Assembly (NCBI RefSeq): GCF_050296195.1
Contig: NZ_JBNKRB010000005.1
Direction: 5' to 3' (one strand)
Length of the DNA stretch: 64,000 nucleotides
Origin: Gynuella sp050296195
GTDB lineage: Bacteria > Pseudomonadota > Gammaproteobacteria > Pseudomonadales > Natronospirillaceae
Below the pieces are notes generated by a model. It was not told where the DNA came from. It worked only from the letters and a program-made list of their open reading frames with translations, and did not search any database. The position numbers were made by a program, and so were the translations under genes. This document shows, in pieces, positions 52,541-60,454 of this stretch. Positions within the stretch are counted from its first letter, which is position 1; the number at the start of each line of letters is the position of its first letter.

Positions 52541-53650
52541 TTAACGCAACGGCGGGCCATACTGTAGCCCGCCGTTGGTCCATAGATTATTGACGCCCCG
52601 ATTGATTTTAATCGGTGAATTCATTCCCAAATTTCGCTCAAAAATTTCCCCATAGTTACCCACCAACTTGATGGCATAGTAGGCCCAGAGATTATCCAAT
52701 CCAAGATTCTGACCCAGACTATCCTCCTCTCCCATTAACCGGCTGATCATTGGGTTGTTAGAATATTTAAAACTATCGATATTTTTTGAGGTAATACCAA
52801 ACTCTTCAGCGTTAAGAATGGCAAAAAAAGTCCAACGGGTAATCTTATGCCATTGATTATCTCCTTCTCGAATCACAGGCCCCAGAGGTTCTTTGGAGAT
52901 CACCATTGGCAACAACTCCGCACTGCCAGGCGTCTTCAGATTCAGCCGCATTGCCGCCAGTGCTGAACGATCCGCCGACAAGGCGCTGCATCGCCCGGCC
53001 TCAAACCCACTGAGAGATTGGTCGGAAGTGTCGAAGATGACCGGCTGATAAATCATGTTTCGCTGTCGAAAATAAGCCACCAGATTCTGCTCTGATGTTG
53101 TATTTCCTTTCACACAAATAGCCGTTCCATTTAAATCTTCTGGAGTGTTGATACCAGAATCCACACGTACCAGAAATCCCTGACCGTCATAAAACGTAAT
53201 GCCGACAAAATTTAAGTGCTGTGGAATATCACGCGTATAGGTCCAACTGGTATTCCTGGACAAAATATCAATTTCCCCCGCCTGTAATGCATCGAAACGT
53301 TCCTTGGCATTTAAGGGAATAAAAACGATACGGCTTGGGTCTGCAAAAATGGCCGCTGAGAGTACCCTGCAAAAATCAACATCAAGACCACTCCAGTGAC
53401 CTTGACTGTCCGGTGCCGAAAATCCGGGAAGACTGGTACTGACACCACAACGAATATGTCCCCGCTGCCGGATGGCGGCAAGCGTAGTGCCATCCCCCTG
53501 AACAGCAACCTTGGTACCCGATGAACCCAAAGAGTTACCGCCAAATTCAGAACTGCTGTCACATGCAACGAGAAAGAGCATTACCATGGACAACATGCAA
53601 TTGCGAAGGCCATTTTTTCTAAGAATCAGCGACATATTCAGATTTTTCAT
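52541..53650 (-). CDS. Lipoprotein paralogue of the amino-acid ABC binding protein
   Basis: This 369-residue protein is predicted to be lipid-anchored by a lipobox LVAC near residue 27 (MLFLVACDSS). The binding domain (from about 55) parallels AapJ encoded next to it: IRQRGHIRCGVSTSLPGFSAPDSQGHWSGLDVDFCR, ALQAGEIDILSRNTSWTYTRD, and a closing GVNNLWTNGGLQYGPPLR. It likely binds amino acids, perhaps feeding the same AapQMP permease. The start is uncertain (53650 or 53635, with longer frames possible). It is divergent from aapJ. Confidence 0.85.
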   Translation of the reverse strand: MKNLNMSLILRKNGLRNCMLSMVMLFLVACDSSSEFGGNSLGSSGTKVAVQGDGTTLAAIRQRGHIRCGVSTSLPGFSAPDSQGHWSGLDVDFCRVLSAAIFADPSRIVFIPLNAKERFDALQAGEIDILSRNTSWTYTRDIPQHLNFVGITFYDGQGFLVRVDSGINTPEDLNGTAICVKGNTTSEQNLVAYFRQRNMIYQPVIFDTSDQSLSGFEAGRCSALSADRSALAAMRLNLKTPGSAELLPMVISKEPLGPVIREGDNQWHKITRWTFFAILNAEEFGITSKNIDSFKYSNNPMISRLMGEEDSLGQNLGLDNLWAYYAIKLVGNYGEIFERNLGMNSPIKINRGVNNLWTNGGLQYGPPLR

Positions 53651-54144
53651 AACGACGATACCGATAGGATCATTCATATTCACATCATTGAACATCATAT
53701 TCACAAATGCTGCCAAGACCACCTACTAATTTATAACTTACTAAACGGATAGTATGATTACTCATTGTTTGATACGTTTATGCACATATTTGGAATTGCG
53801 CGCGACTTCTTTTGCACCAAAACGGACTAACAAAAATTATCAATTTTAAAGAACGGCCTTTCAACCTTGGGACCAGTGGTTCATAACTGAACAAATACAG
53901 GCTTTTTCCCCTCAAAATAACGAAAAAAAGCTCTTTTTCGGCTAACAACCGGCTATGTTTTCCAACTGGCATAACGGTTGCTAACTTCATCCAGCGAGTG
54001 TGAGTCTGTCTGAAGTGGGCACCAAAGTAGCATTACCGAAAAAAATAAGGTAATACTATGCACCAGCTCGAATCAAAGAGCAGAACCTTAGATGGGACTT
54101 ACAATAATAAAACATCAACCGTTCTAACCGGTTTAGGAGCAATA
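53651..54144. other. Divergent promoter region of the two binding-protein genes
   Basis: About 490 non-coding bases hold a sigma54-like promoter for aapJ (53966-53982) and an AT-rich hairpin CGAAAAA/TTTTTCG (53921-53940). Two TGCAC half-sites (53781 and 53813) are of the sort used by NtrC. Confidence 0.5.
53966..53982 (+). promoter_or_regulatory. Sigma54 (RpoN) promoter of aapJQMP
   Basis: CTGGCATAACGGTTGCT matches the -24/-12 consensus with exact GG-N10-GC spacing. Transcription would begin near 53993, giving a leader of about 150 bases. Sigma54/NtrC control of general amino-acid uptake is known in rhizobia and pseudomonads. Confidence 0.6.
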
Positions 54145-55158
54145 ATGAAATTAATCAAACTCGCCTTGGCGACTGCTGTTACAGTAACAGTCGCCAGTAG
54201 TGCCGTCGCTGGTCCAGTACTGGACAAAATCAAACAGAAAGGTTTCATTCAGTGTGGCGTGAGTCAGGGCCTGCCAGGCTTTTCAAACCCAAGCGAAGAC
54301 GGTACATGGAGTGGTCTTGATGTGGATTTTTGCCGTACAGTAGCCGCTGCTGTTTTTGGTGATGCCAGCAAAGTCAAATATACTCCGCTATCTGCTAAAG
54401 AACGTTTCACCGCCTTACAGTCAGGTGAAATTGATGTCCTGTCACGTAATACCACCTGGACAGAAACCCGCGATACATCTCTGGGTCTGAATTTCACCGC
54501 TACTACATATTATGATGGCCAGGGATTCATGGTTCGCAAAGACCTGGGTGTTAAGAGTGCGATGGAACTGGACGGTGCATCTGTATGTACCAACCAGGGA
54601 ACAACGACTGAGTTGAACATGGCCGATTACTTCCGCAAAAATGGCATGACTTACGAGCCGGTTGTATTTGAAAAAGCCGACGAAGTGGTTGCTGCCTATG
54701 ACGCGGGCCGTTGTGACGTTTATACAACTGATAAATCCGGTCTGGCTGCCCAGCGCACCAAACTGAAAAAACCAGCTGATCATATGGTTTTACCGGAAAC
54801 CATTTCCAAAGAGCCTTTAGGCCCGGTTGTTGCGCAAGGTGATGACGAACTGTTTGACATCGTTAAATGGTCCATCTATGCCACAATTGAAGCAGAGGAA
54901 ATGGGACTGAACTCAGGCAATATCTCTAAGGTACTGACCAACCCATCCGCCACTCCGGACCAGCTTCGTTTTGTCGGTAAAGAAGGTCAACTGGGTCAGA
55001 ACCTGGGCCTGGATGCGAAATGGGCTTACAACATTATTCGCGAAGTAGGTAACTACGGCGAAATTTTCGATCGTAATATTGGACCATTGGAACTCCCCAG
55101 AGGCATCAACAAACTCTGGAGTAATGGCGGCATCATGTACTCACCACCACTGCGTTAA
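54145..55158 (+). CDS. aapJ: General L-amino-acid ABC transporter binding protein AapJ/BztA
   Basis: This 337-residue protein has a signal peptide (to AVA, about 22). It has the AapJ core: IKQKGFIQCGVSQGLPGFSNPSEDGTWSGLDVDFCRTVAAAVFG, LSAKERFTALQSGEIDVLSRNTTWTETRD, YDGQGFMVRKDLGV and ELPRGINKLWSNGGIMYSPPLR. The periplasmic protein binds a broad range of L-amino acids. TAGGAG lies before the ATG at 54145, whereas the longer frame from 54058 lacks a signal start. It is the first gene of aapJQMP. Confidence 0.95.
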   Translation: MKLIKLALATAVTVTVASSAVAGPVLDKIKQKGFIQCGVSQGLPGFSNPSEDGTWSGLDVDFCRTVAAAVFGDASKVKYTPLSAKERFTALQSGEIDVLSRNTTWTETRDTSLGLNFTATTYYDGQGFMVRKDLGVKSAMELDGASVCTNQGTTTELNMADYFRKNGMTYEPVVFEKADEVVAAYDAGRCDVYTTDKSGLAAQRTKLKKPADHMVLPETISKEPLGPVVAQGDDELFDIVKWSIYATIEAEEMGLNSGNISKVLTNPSATPDQLRFVGKEGQLGQNLGLDAKWAYNIIREVGNYGEIFDRNIGPLELPRGINKLWSNGGIMYSPPLR

Positions 55159-55188
55159 TCATTAAATACTTAGCCAAATAACAAAAAA

Positions 55189-55220
55189 GCTGTGTCGGGA
55201 ACATCCCAGACACAGCAAGT
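55189..55220 (+). promoter_or_regulatory. Intercistronic stem-loop aapJ-aapQ
   Basis: GCTGTGTC/GACACAGC with an inner GGGA/TCCC pairing forms a long hairpin followed by AAGTTTTGG. It sits 30 bases after aapJ and probably causes partial termination or mRNA protection, giving excess binding protein over permease. Confidence 0.65.
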
Positions 55221-55396
55221 TTTGGTTTCGTTCAATAGGAATCAAACTGCTTTCAGTTTCAGTTCGTTTCCACGACATTCTGATGTTGTCACCTTTTCAT
55301 ACATCACACTGTCGTGTACTCATTTATGATTTTTTTGTTGTTGCCGGACAAGCATATATCCGGCAGCACAGATTTAAAAAACTAGGAGATGGTTTT

Positions 55397-56584
55397 TTGA
55401 GCGCTCAAATCGATTCGAGCAGACCGGCAAAACCGCCAGCCTGGCGTGACCCAAACATCACTGCCATGTATTTTCAGGTTCTCGTGCTGGGGCTTGTTCT
55501 GTATGTAATATATATGCTGATAGACAATACCATGACGAACCTTGCAGCCAGGGGTATTGCATCAGGTTTTGATTTTCTTTCCACGAGTTCCGGGTTTTCC
55601 ATCTCAGAAACCCTGATTGATTACGATGAAAGCTCAAGCTACGGGAGGGTTTTCTGGGTAGGCTTAATGAATACCCTGCTGGTTTCCTGTCTGGGAATCA
55701 TTCTGGCCACTGTCATGGGATTTATCATGGGGGTAGCGAGGTTGTCCTCTAACTGGATAGTCGCCAAAATAGCGATGATCTACGTGGATACTCTTCGTAA
55801 CATCCCATTACTGCTACAACTGTTTTTCTGGTATTTCGCAGTACTTCGACCATTGCCAAAACCAAAAGCCGCTATCGACTGGTTTGACAGCATTTTTCTA
55901 TCCAACCGAGGCCTTTACATGCCAAAGCCAATCTTCGAATCCGGCTTCTGGCTGATATGGAGCGCTCTGGTTGTAGCGATCATAAGCATATTTGTTATCC
56001 GTCGCTGGGCCAAGAAAAGACAAGAAAAAACTGGCGAACAATTCCCGGTATTATTGACCTCTTTGGGTATTATCGTCGGCTTGCCATTATTGGCGGCAAT
56101 CATTACCGGTTTTCCAATGGGTTGGGATTTCCCGGAACTTAAAGGCTTTAACTTTAAAGGAGGGATGGTCCTCACTCCAGAATTCTGCTCCCTGCTGTTT
56201 GCCTTATCCATCTATACGTCTTCGTTTATCGCTGAGATTGTCCGTTCGGGCATCATGGCGGTTAACAAAGGACAAACAGAAGCCGCTCATGCGCTCGGGC
56301 TACGGCCAAATCTGACCACCCGCCTGATTATCATTCCGCAAGCATTAAGGGTGATTATTCCACCACTGACCAGCCAGTATCTGAATCTGACTAAGAATTC
56401 ATCATTGGCGGCGGCTATTGCCTATCCTGACCTGGTGGCGGTGTTTGCCGGTACCACTCTGAACCAAACTGGTCAGGCGGTGGAAATCATGGCCATGACG
56501 TTGTCAGTCTATTTAGGGCTGAGTCTGCTGATTTCGACACTGATGAACTGGTACAACGCACGTATGGCACTGGTGGAGCGATAG
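55397..56584 (+). CDS. aapQ: Amino-acid ABC transporter permease AapQ/BztB
   Basis: This 395-residue inner-membrane protein has an N-terminal LSAQIDSSRPAKPPAWRDP segment and about eight helices. The HisM-type permease signature is EIVRSGIMAVNKGQTEAAHALGLRPNLTTRLIIIPQALRVIIPPL. The TNTL and DTLRNIPLLLQLFFWYF motifs are also typical. A TTG at 55397 with AGGAG 8 bases before it is the likely start; the frame continues upstream to an ATG at 55283 with no ribosome site. Its TAG stop abuts the aapM ATG. Confidence 0.92.
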   Translation: MSAQIDSSRPAKPPAWRDPNITAMYFQVLVLGLVLYVIYMLIDNTMTNLAARGIASGFDFLSTSSGFSISETLIDYDESSSYGRVFWVGLMNTLLVSCLGIILATVMGFIMGVARLSSNWIVAKIAMIYVDTLRNIPLLLQLFFWYFAVLRPLPKPKAAIDWFDSIFLSNRGLYMPKPIFESGFWLIWSALVVAIISIFVIRRWAKKRQEKTGEQFPVLLTSLGIIVGLPLLAAIITGFPMGWDFPELKGFNFKGGMVLTPEFCSLLFALSIYTSSFIAEIVRSGIMAVNKGQTEAAHALGLRPNLTTRLIIIPQALRVIIPPLTSQYLNLTKNSSLAAAIAYPDLVAVFAGTTLNQTGQAVEIMAMTLSVYLGLSLLISTLMNWYNARMALVER

Positions 56585-57697
56585 ATGACGAATCAAACTT
56601 ATCAACCCGGTCAACATCCCAATCTGCCCCCTCCTAAAAACCTGATAGGACCTGTTGCCTGGATCAAGAACAATTTATTCAACGGTGTGGTCAATAGCAT
56701 ATTAACGTTACTGGCCTTATTGCTACTCTATATTACGGTTCCACCATTCCTCGACTGGGCCATTATTTCTGCAGACTGGTCTGGCAACTCGGCGGATGCC
56801 TGCAGTCGTGAAGGGGCCTGCTGGGTCTTTATCAAAGTCTGGTTCCAGCAACTGATGTTCGGCCGCTTTCCAGGTGATCAGATCTGGCGAATAGAGCTGG
56901 CCTATGTGCTTTGTGTTGCCAGTGCCATTCCATTGTTCTTCAGCATCGTCCCGGGAAAAGTTAAAGCGTTTATTGTAGGGTTCCTACTGCTCGTATACCC
57001 GATCCTGTGTTATTTCCTGTTTTATGGCGGCTTGGGTCTGGAAGTAATCGAAACTCCTTTGTGGGGTGGACTGTTTCTGACCCTGGTTATTGCCGTAACG
57101 GGTATTGTTGCCTCTCTGCCTATCGGTATTCTGTTGGCATTGGGACGCCGTTCCACCATGCCAATTATTCGTGCAATATGCGTGGCCTTCATTGAGTTCT
57201 GGCGTGGCATTCCGTTGATTACAGTGTTATTCATGGCCTCAGTCATGTTTCCGCTGTTTGTCCCGGACGATCTGAATCCAGATAAGTTGATTCGCGCGCT
57301 GATCGGAGTAGCACTGTTTTCATCTGCTTACATGGCTGAAGTGATACGTGGTGGTCTGCAGGCCATTCCCAAAGGTCAGTACGAAGCCGCCTCCGCCCTC
57401 GGACTTAACTTCTGGAAAAGCATGCTGCTGGTGATACTGCCACAAGCCCTGAAGCTGGTAATCCCCGGCATCGTTAATACGTTTATCGGACTATTTAAAG
57501 ATACCACTCTGGTATTGATTATTGGCCTGTTCGATTTGCTGGGTATGGCACAATCAGCATCCACCAATCCAGAGTGGCTGGCCTTTACGATCGAGGGATA
57601 TGTGTTTGCTGCCTTTGGTTATTTCGTATTTTGTTTCGGTATGAGCCGTTACTCGCAGCGTCTGGAAAGACTGCTGAATACCGGTCATAAACGTTAA
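56585..57697 (+). CDS. aapM: Amino-acid ABC transporter permease AapM/BztC
   Basis: This 370-residue membrane protein has the permease signature EVIRGGLQAIPKGQYEAASALGLNFWKSMLLVILPQALKLVIPGI and IEFWRGIPLITVLFMASVMFPLF. The long N-terminal part with a Cys-containing periplasmic loop (DACSREGACWVF, about 75-86) is characteristic of AapM. It forms the heteromeric channel with AapQ. It follows aapQ with no spacer and precedes aapP by 13 bases. Confidence 0.94.
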   Translation: MTNQTYQPGQHPNLPPPKNLIGPVAWIKNNLFNGVVNSILTLLALLLLYITVPPFLDWAIISADWSGNSADACSREGACWVFIKVWFQQLMFGRFPGDQIWRIELAYVLCVASAIPLFFSIVPGKVKAFIVGFLLLVYPILCYFLFYGGLGLEVIETPLWGGLFLTLVIAVTGIVASLPIGILLALGRRSTMPIIRAICVAFIEFWRGIPLITVLFMASVMFPLFVPDDLNPDKLIRALIGVALFSSAYMAEVIRGGLQAIPKGQYEAASALGLNFWKSMLLVILPQALKLVIPGIVNTFIGLFKDTTLVLIIGLFDLLGMAQSASTNPEWLAFTIEGYVFAAFGYFVFCFGMSRYSQRLERLLNTGHKR

Positions 57698-57710
57698 GGA
57701 ATTCTCTACC

Positions 57711-58478
57711 ATGAGTGATATACAGAATCAGTTCCTGTCGGATGCAGTTGTTATCCGTATTCAAAACATGCATAAGTGGTACGGAGAGTTTCACGTACTG
57801 AAGAACATCAATCTGGAAGTTAAAAAAGGCGAACGGATTGTCATCTGTGGCCCCTCAGGCTCAGGGAAATCAACCATGATCCGGTGCATCAACCGCCTGG
57901 AAGAACACCAGCAGGGCCGCATCATCATCAAGAACACTGAACTGACCAATGATGTTAAAAACATCGAAGAAGTCCGACGCGAAGTAGGTATGTGTTTTCA
58001 GCACTTTAATCTGTTTCCGCACTTGAGCATCCTCGATAATCTGACCCTGGCCCCAATCTGGGTGCGCAAGACTTCTAAAAAAGAAGCTGAAGAACTGGCT
58101 ATGCATTATCTGGAGCGGGTTAAGATTTCCAATCAGGCGAAAAAATTTCCCGGCCAGCTTTCCGGTGGTCAGCAACAGCGTGTGGCCATTGCCCGATCAC
58201 TATGTATGCAACCGGAAATCATGCTGTTCGATGAGCCGACCAGTGCGCTGGACCCGGAAATGATTGCCGAGGTTCTCGACGTTATGACGTCTTTGGCCAA
58301 GGATGGAATGACCATGTTGTGCGTAACACATGAGATGGGCTTTGCCCGGAAAGTTGCCGACCGGGTCATATTTATGGACGGTGGCGAGATCATTGAAGAA
58401 AACAAACCTGAAGAGTTCTTTGGTAATCCGCAAAACGAACGGACCCAGTTATTCCTGTCACAGATTCTTAACCACTAA
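57711..58478 (+). CDS. aapP: Amino-acid ABC transporter ATPase AapP/BztD
   Basis: This 255-residue ABC ATPase of the polar amino-acid type has Walker A GPSGSGKST (residue 49), Q-loop MCFQHFNLFPH, signature LSGGQQQR, Walker B IMLFDEPTSALDPE and switch His in CVTHEMG. It powers import through AapQM. It is the last gene of the operon, with a stem-loop 12 bases after its stop. Confidence 0.96.
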   Translation: MSDIQNQFLSDAVVIRIQNMHKWYGEFHVLKNINLEVKKGERIVICGPSGSGKSTMIRCINRLEEHQQGRIIIKNTELTNDVKNIEEVRREVGMCFQHFNLFPHLSILDNLTLAPIWVRKTSKKEAEELAMHYLERVKISNQAKKFPGQLSGGQQQRVAIARSLCMQPEIMLFDEPTSALDPEMIAEVLDVMTSLAKDGMTMLCVTHEMGFARKVADRVIFMDGGEIIEENKPEEFFGNPQNERTQLFLSQILNH

Positions 58479-58490
58479 CCATTAACAAAC

Positions 58491-58513
58491 TGGAAGCCCG
58501 ACATGGGCTTCCA
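58491..58513 (+). terminator. Stem-loop after aapP
   Basis: A perfect 9-bp TGGAAGCCC/GGGCTTCCA stem with a 5-base loop lies 12 bases after the aapP stop and just before the convergent gene end. There is no T-run on the plus strand, so it may act as a bidirectional or Rho-assisted terminator. Confidence 0.55.
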
Positions 58514-58528
58514 TGTGCCGGTGTATTG

Positions 58529-58759
58529 CTAGATGGGCCTGGAGCCATAGGCATTGCCGGGTTTTTTGGGCGGATCCGCACGCAATCCTTTTGGCACCTC
58601 AGTCACAGAACCTCCATTTTTCAGGAAGCTCTCCACATCGGCTGCCACGGCCTCACGAACACGACTTCTAGATGTTACACTTCTCGCATGGTTATGATCT
58701 TCATCCTGAAGTTGATTGATATCAATCTGATGAAGTGAACTGCTGGATGTATTAGACAT
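58529..58759 (-). CDS. SutA-like small protein
   Basis: This 76-residue acidic-then-basic protein ends VREAVAADVESFLKNGGSVTEVPKGLRADPPKKPGNAYGSRPI. That closely resembles the C-terminus of SutA, the RNA-polymerase-binding slow-growth regulator of Pseudomonas (which ends in ADPPxKPxxxYGSRPI). The N-terminal acidic tail is shorter than in SutA (about 105 residues). GGAGATGG stands before the ATG. The function is inferred from that tail only. Confidence 0.65.
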   Translation of the reverse strand: MSNTSSSSLHQIDINQLQDEDHNHARSVTSRSRVREAVAADVESFLKNGGSVTEVPKGLRADPPKKPGNAYGSRPI

Positions 58760-59030
58760 TTTTCCATCTCCAGAATTAAAACATCACTCATATGTGTCGT
58801 TACAAAGCCCTATAAAAAACAACACATACTTACAAAATTGTGGAGATATATTTATAGACCAGATATCTCGGTCCGTATGGCAAAAGCGGTATTCAAATCA
58901 CTTTGTTTTATAATATTTTCAAATAAAAAATATTTTAATATTCTGTTTTTTGTCAATAGTTCAAAATATGTCACCAAACCGCTTAACTCATATTATTTTT
59001 ATTGGCGCCCAGCGATTTGTTGCGCACGAT

Positions 59031-60407
59031 CTATACCGGACCACTCAGGCTTTGACTGATGGCATCCAAGTCCGCCTGAGAAGCAACAATTGCCTCCATA
59101 ACGGCTGGTATTCCTTCAGCATCCATATATAGATTCTTGAAGATGGATGTATCGATCTGTTCATCCGGCCCAGACAACAGGCGATACTTCCTGAGTAACC
59201 TCAGAGCCAGGTAATTCAGATGAGCATAGTCACTGTAAACCCCGGAATAATCAGGCTCCTGCAGGTAACGAATCCCTACACACACCTCTTCCGGCAGATT
59301 CCAGGATTTTAACAGTGTCGCTGCGATCTGCTCACGGGAAATACCCAGAATATAGCGTTCAATGTGCATGGGATTTAAATGCGGGTTCAGCTCCATGTGC
59401 TGAATGACTTGATCAAAATGGGGTGGAAATGAATGCGCCAGAACCAGATAACCGAAATTATGCAGCAGCCCGCTCAGGTAGATCAGTCCAAACCCTGGTC
59501 GCAATGCCGGTGGAATCAGATCTTTGAGCTTAATCACCGTCGCGGCCATGTATACGGCCTGCTTCCAGTAAGGAGAACAGCCTTCGGCCTCATTCTTTGG
59601 CAGATTCAGGATCTTGCCAAGGGATAATCCGAGTGCCAGGTTCATGACCAGATCGTAACCCAGTACCCGAATAATGGCATCCTGTACTGACCGGATGGAA
59701 CCCGGCGCGGCATAATAGGATGAACTCGCCCAACTGACGACCTGAGCCGCCAACGGAGGATCGCGTTCGACAATGCCTGCCAGCTTGTTCACATCCGCAT
59801 CGGGATCGACTCTGAGCCGGATAATGGCTTCTGCTGTTTCTGACAAAGGCGGAATATCAAGGGTTTCCTCAATTCGCTTTTTAATGCGCAATGACGTCAG
59901 ATTACGAATAGCACTGTGGATCTCATTCTGATCCTGCTCGACTCCCAGGTGGTACTCGATCTCTGTCACAGGAATTCTCCGGCACAGATCAACCTCTTTC
60001 ACCCGTTCGCTCAAATATAGCTTTTTAACATCCTCGAGACTGATCAGCTTTTCTTCATTACCAGCCCGGATATAAATCGGATCGCTCAAAAAAACGCTTT
60101 TGTCTATCCAGGTTTCATAAGGCAACAAGCCATCGAGCGCCGGAAAATTCGACAAGCCGAGCTTATGCTTGAGTTTTTGTTGCTCTACCAGACTGACAGC
60201 TTTCAAGTCACGGCCGGTTACTGCTTTTAGTCGGCTTTTTTCCAGCAAACAGTTGGATGATGAAAACAGCTGTACCCGACCACTCTCATCCTCCAACAGA
60301 GTGACCTCAACAGTCACCGGTAATTCAAACGTAGGCGTGGATAAAACATGATGAGAAAGATGGTGATTGGATAAGTACTGCTGGACCAAAATAGGTAAAT
60401 CAGACAT
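59031..60407 (-). CDS. HDOD domain protein with N-terminal YbaK-like deacylase domain
   Basis: The 458 residues have a YbaK/prolyl-tRNA-deacylase-like N-terminal domain (about 1-150; LKAVTGRDLKAVSLVEQQKLKHKLGLSNFPALDGLLPYE). A HDOD domain (about 195-400) follows, with VERDPPLAAQVVSWASSSYYAAPGSIRSVQDAIIRVLGYDLVMNLALGL and SGLLHNFGYLVLAHSFPPHF. HDOD domains are HD-like folds without metal-dependent hydrolysis, often in signalling. The same gene stands beside recG in Pseudomonas (PA5346 position). Its precise function is unknown. Confidence 0.88.
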   Translation of the reverse strand: MSDLPILVQQYLSNHHLSHHVLSTPTFELPVTVEVTLLEDESGRVQLFSSSNCLLEKSRLKAVTGRDLKAVSLVEQQKLKHKLGLSNFPALDGLLPYETWIDKSVFLSDPIYIRAGNEEKLISLEDVKKLYLSERVKEVDLCRRIPVTEIEYHLGVEQDQNEIHSAIRNLTSLRIKKRIEETLDIPPLSETAEAIIRLRVDPDADVNKLAGIVERDPPLAAQVVSWASSSYYAAPGSIRSVQDAIIRVLGYDLVMNLALGLSLGKILNLPKNEAEGCSPYWKQAVYMAATVIKLKDLIPPALRPGFGLIYLSGLLHNFGYLVLAHSFPPHFDQVIQHMELNPHLNPMHIERYILGISREQIAATLLKSWNLPEEVCVGIRYLQEPDYSGVYSDYAHLNYLALRLLRKYRLLSGPDEQIDTSIFKNLYMDAEGIPAVMEAIVASQADLDAISQSLSGPV

Positions 60408-60454
60408 AGAGGGTACCCAATGTTTTGCGATCTTCCTTTAGTGTAGAACGTTCA

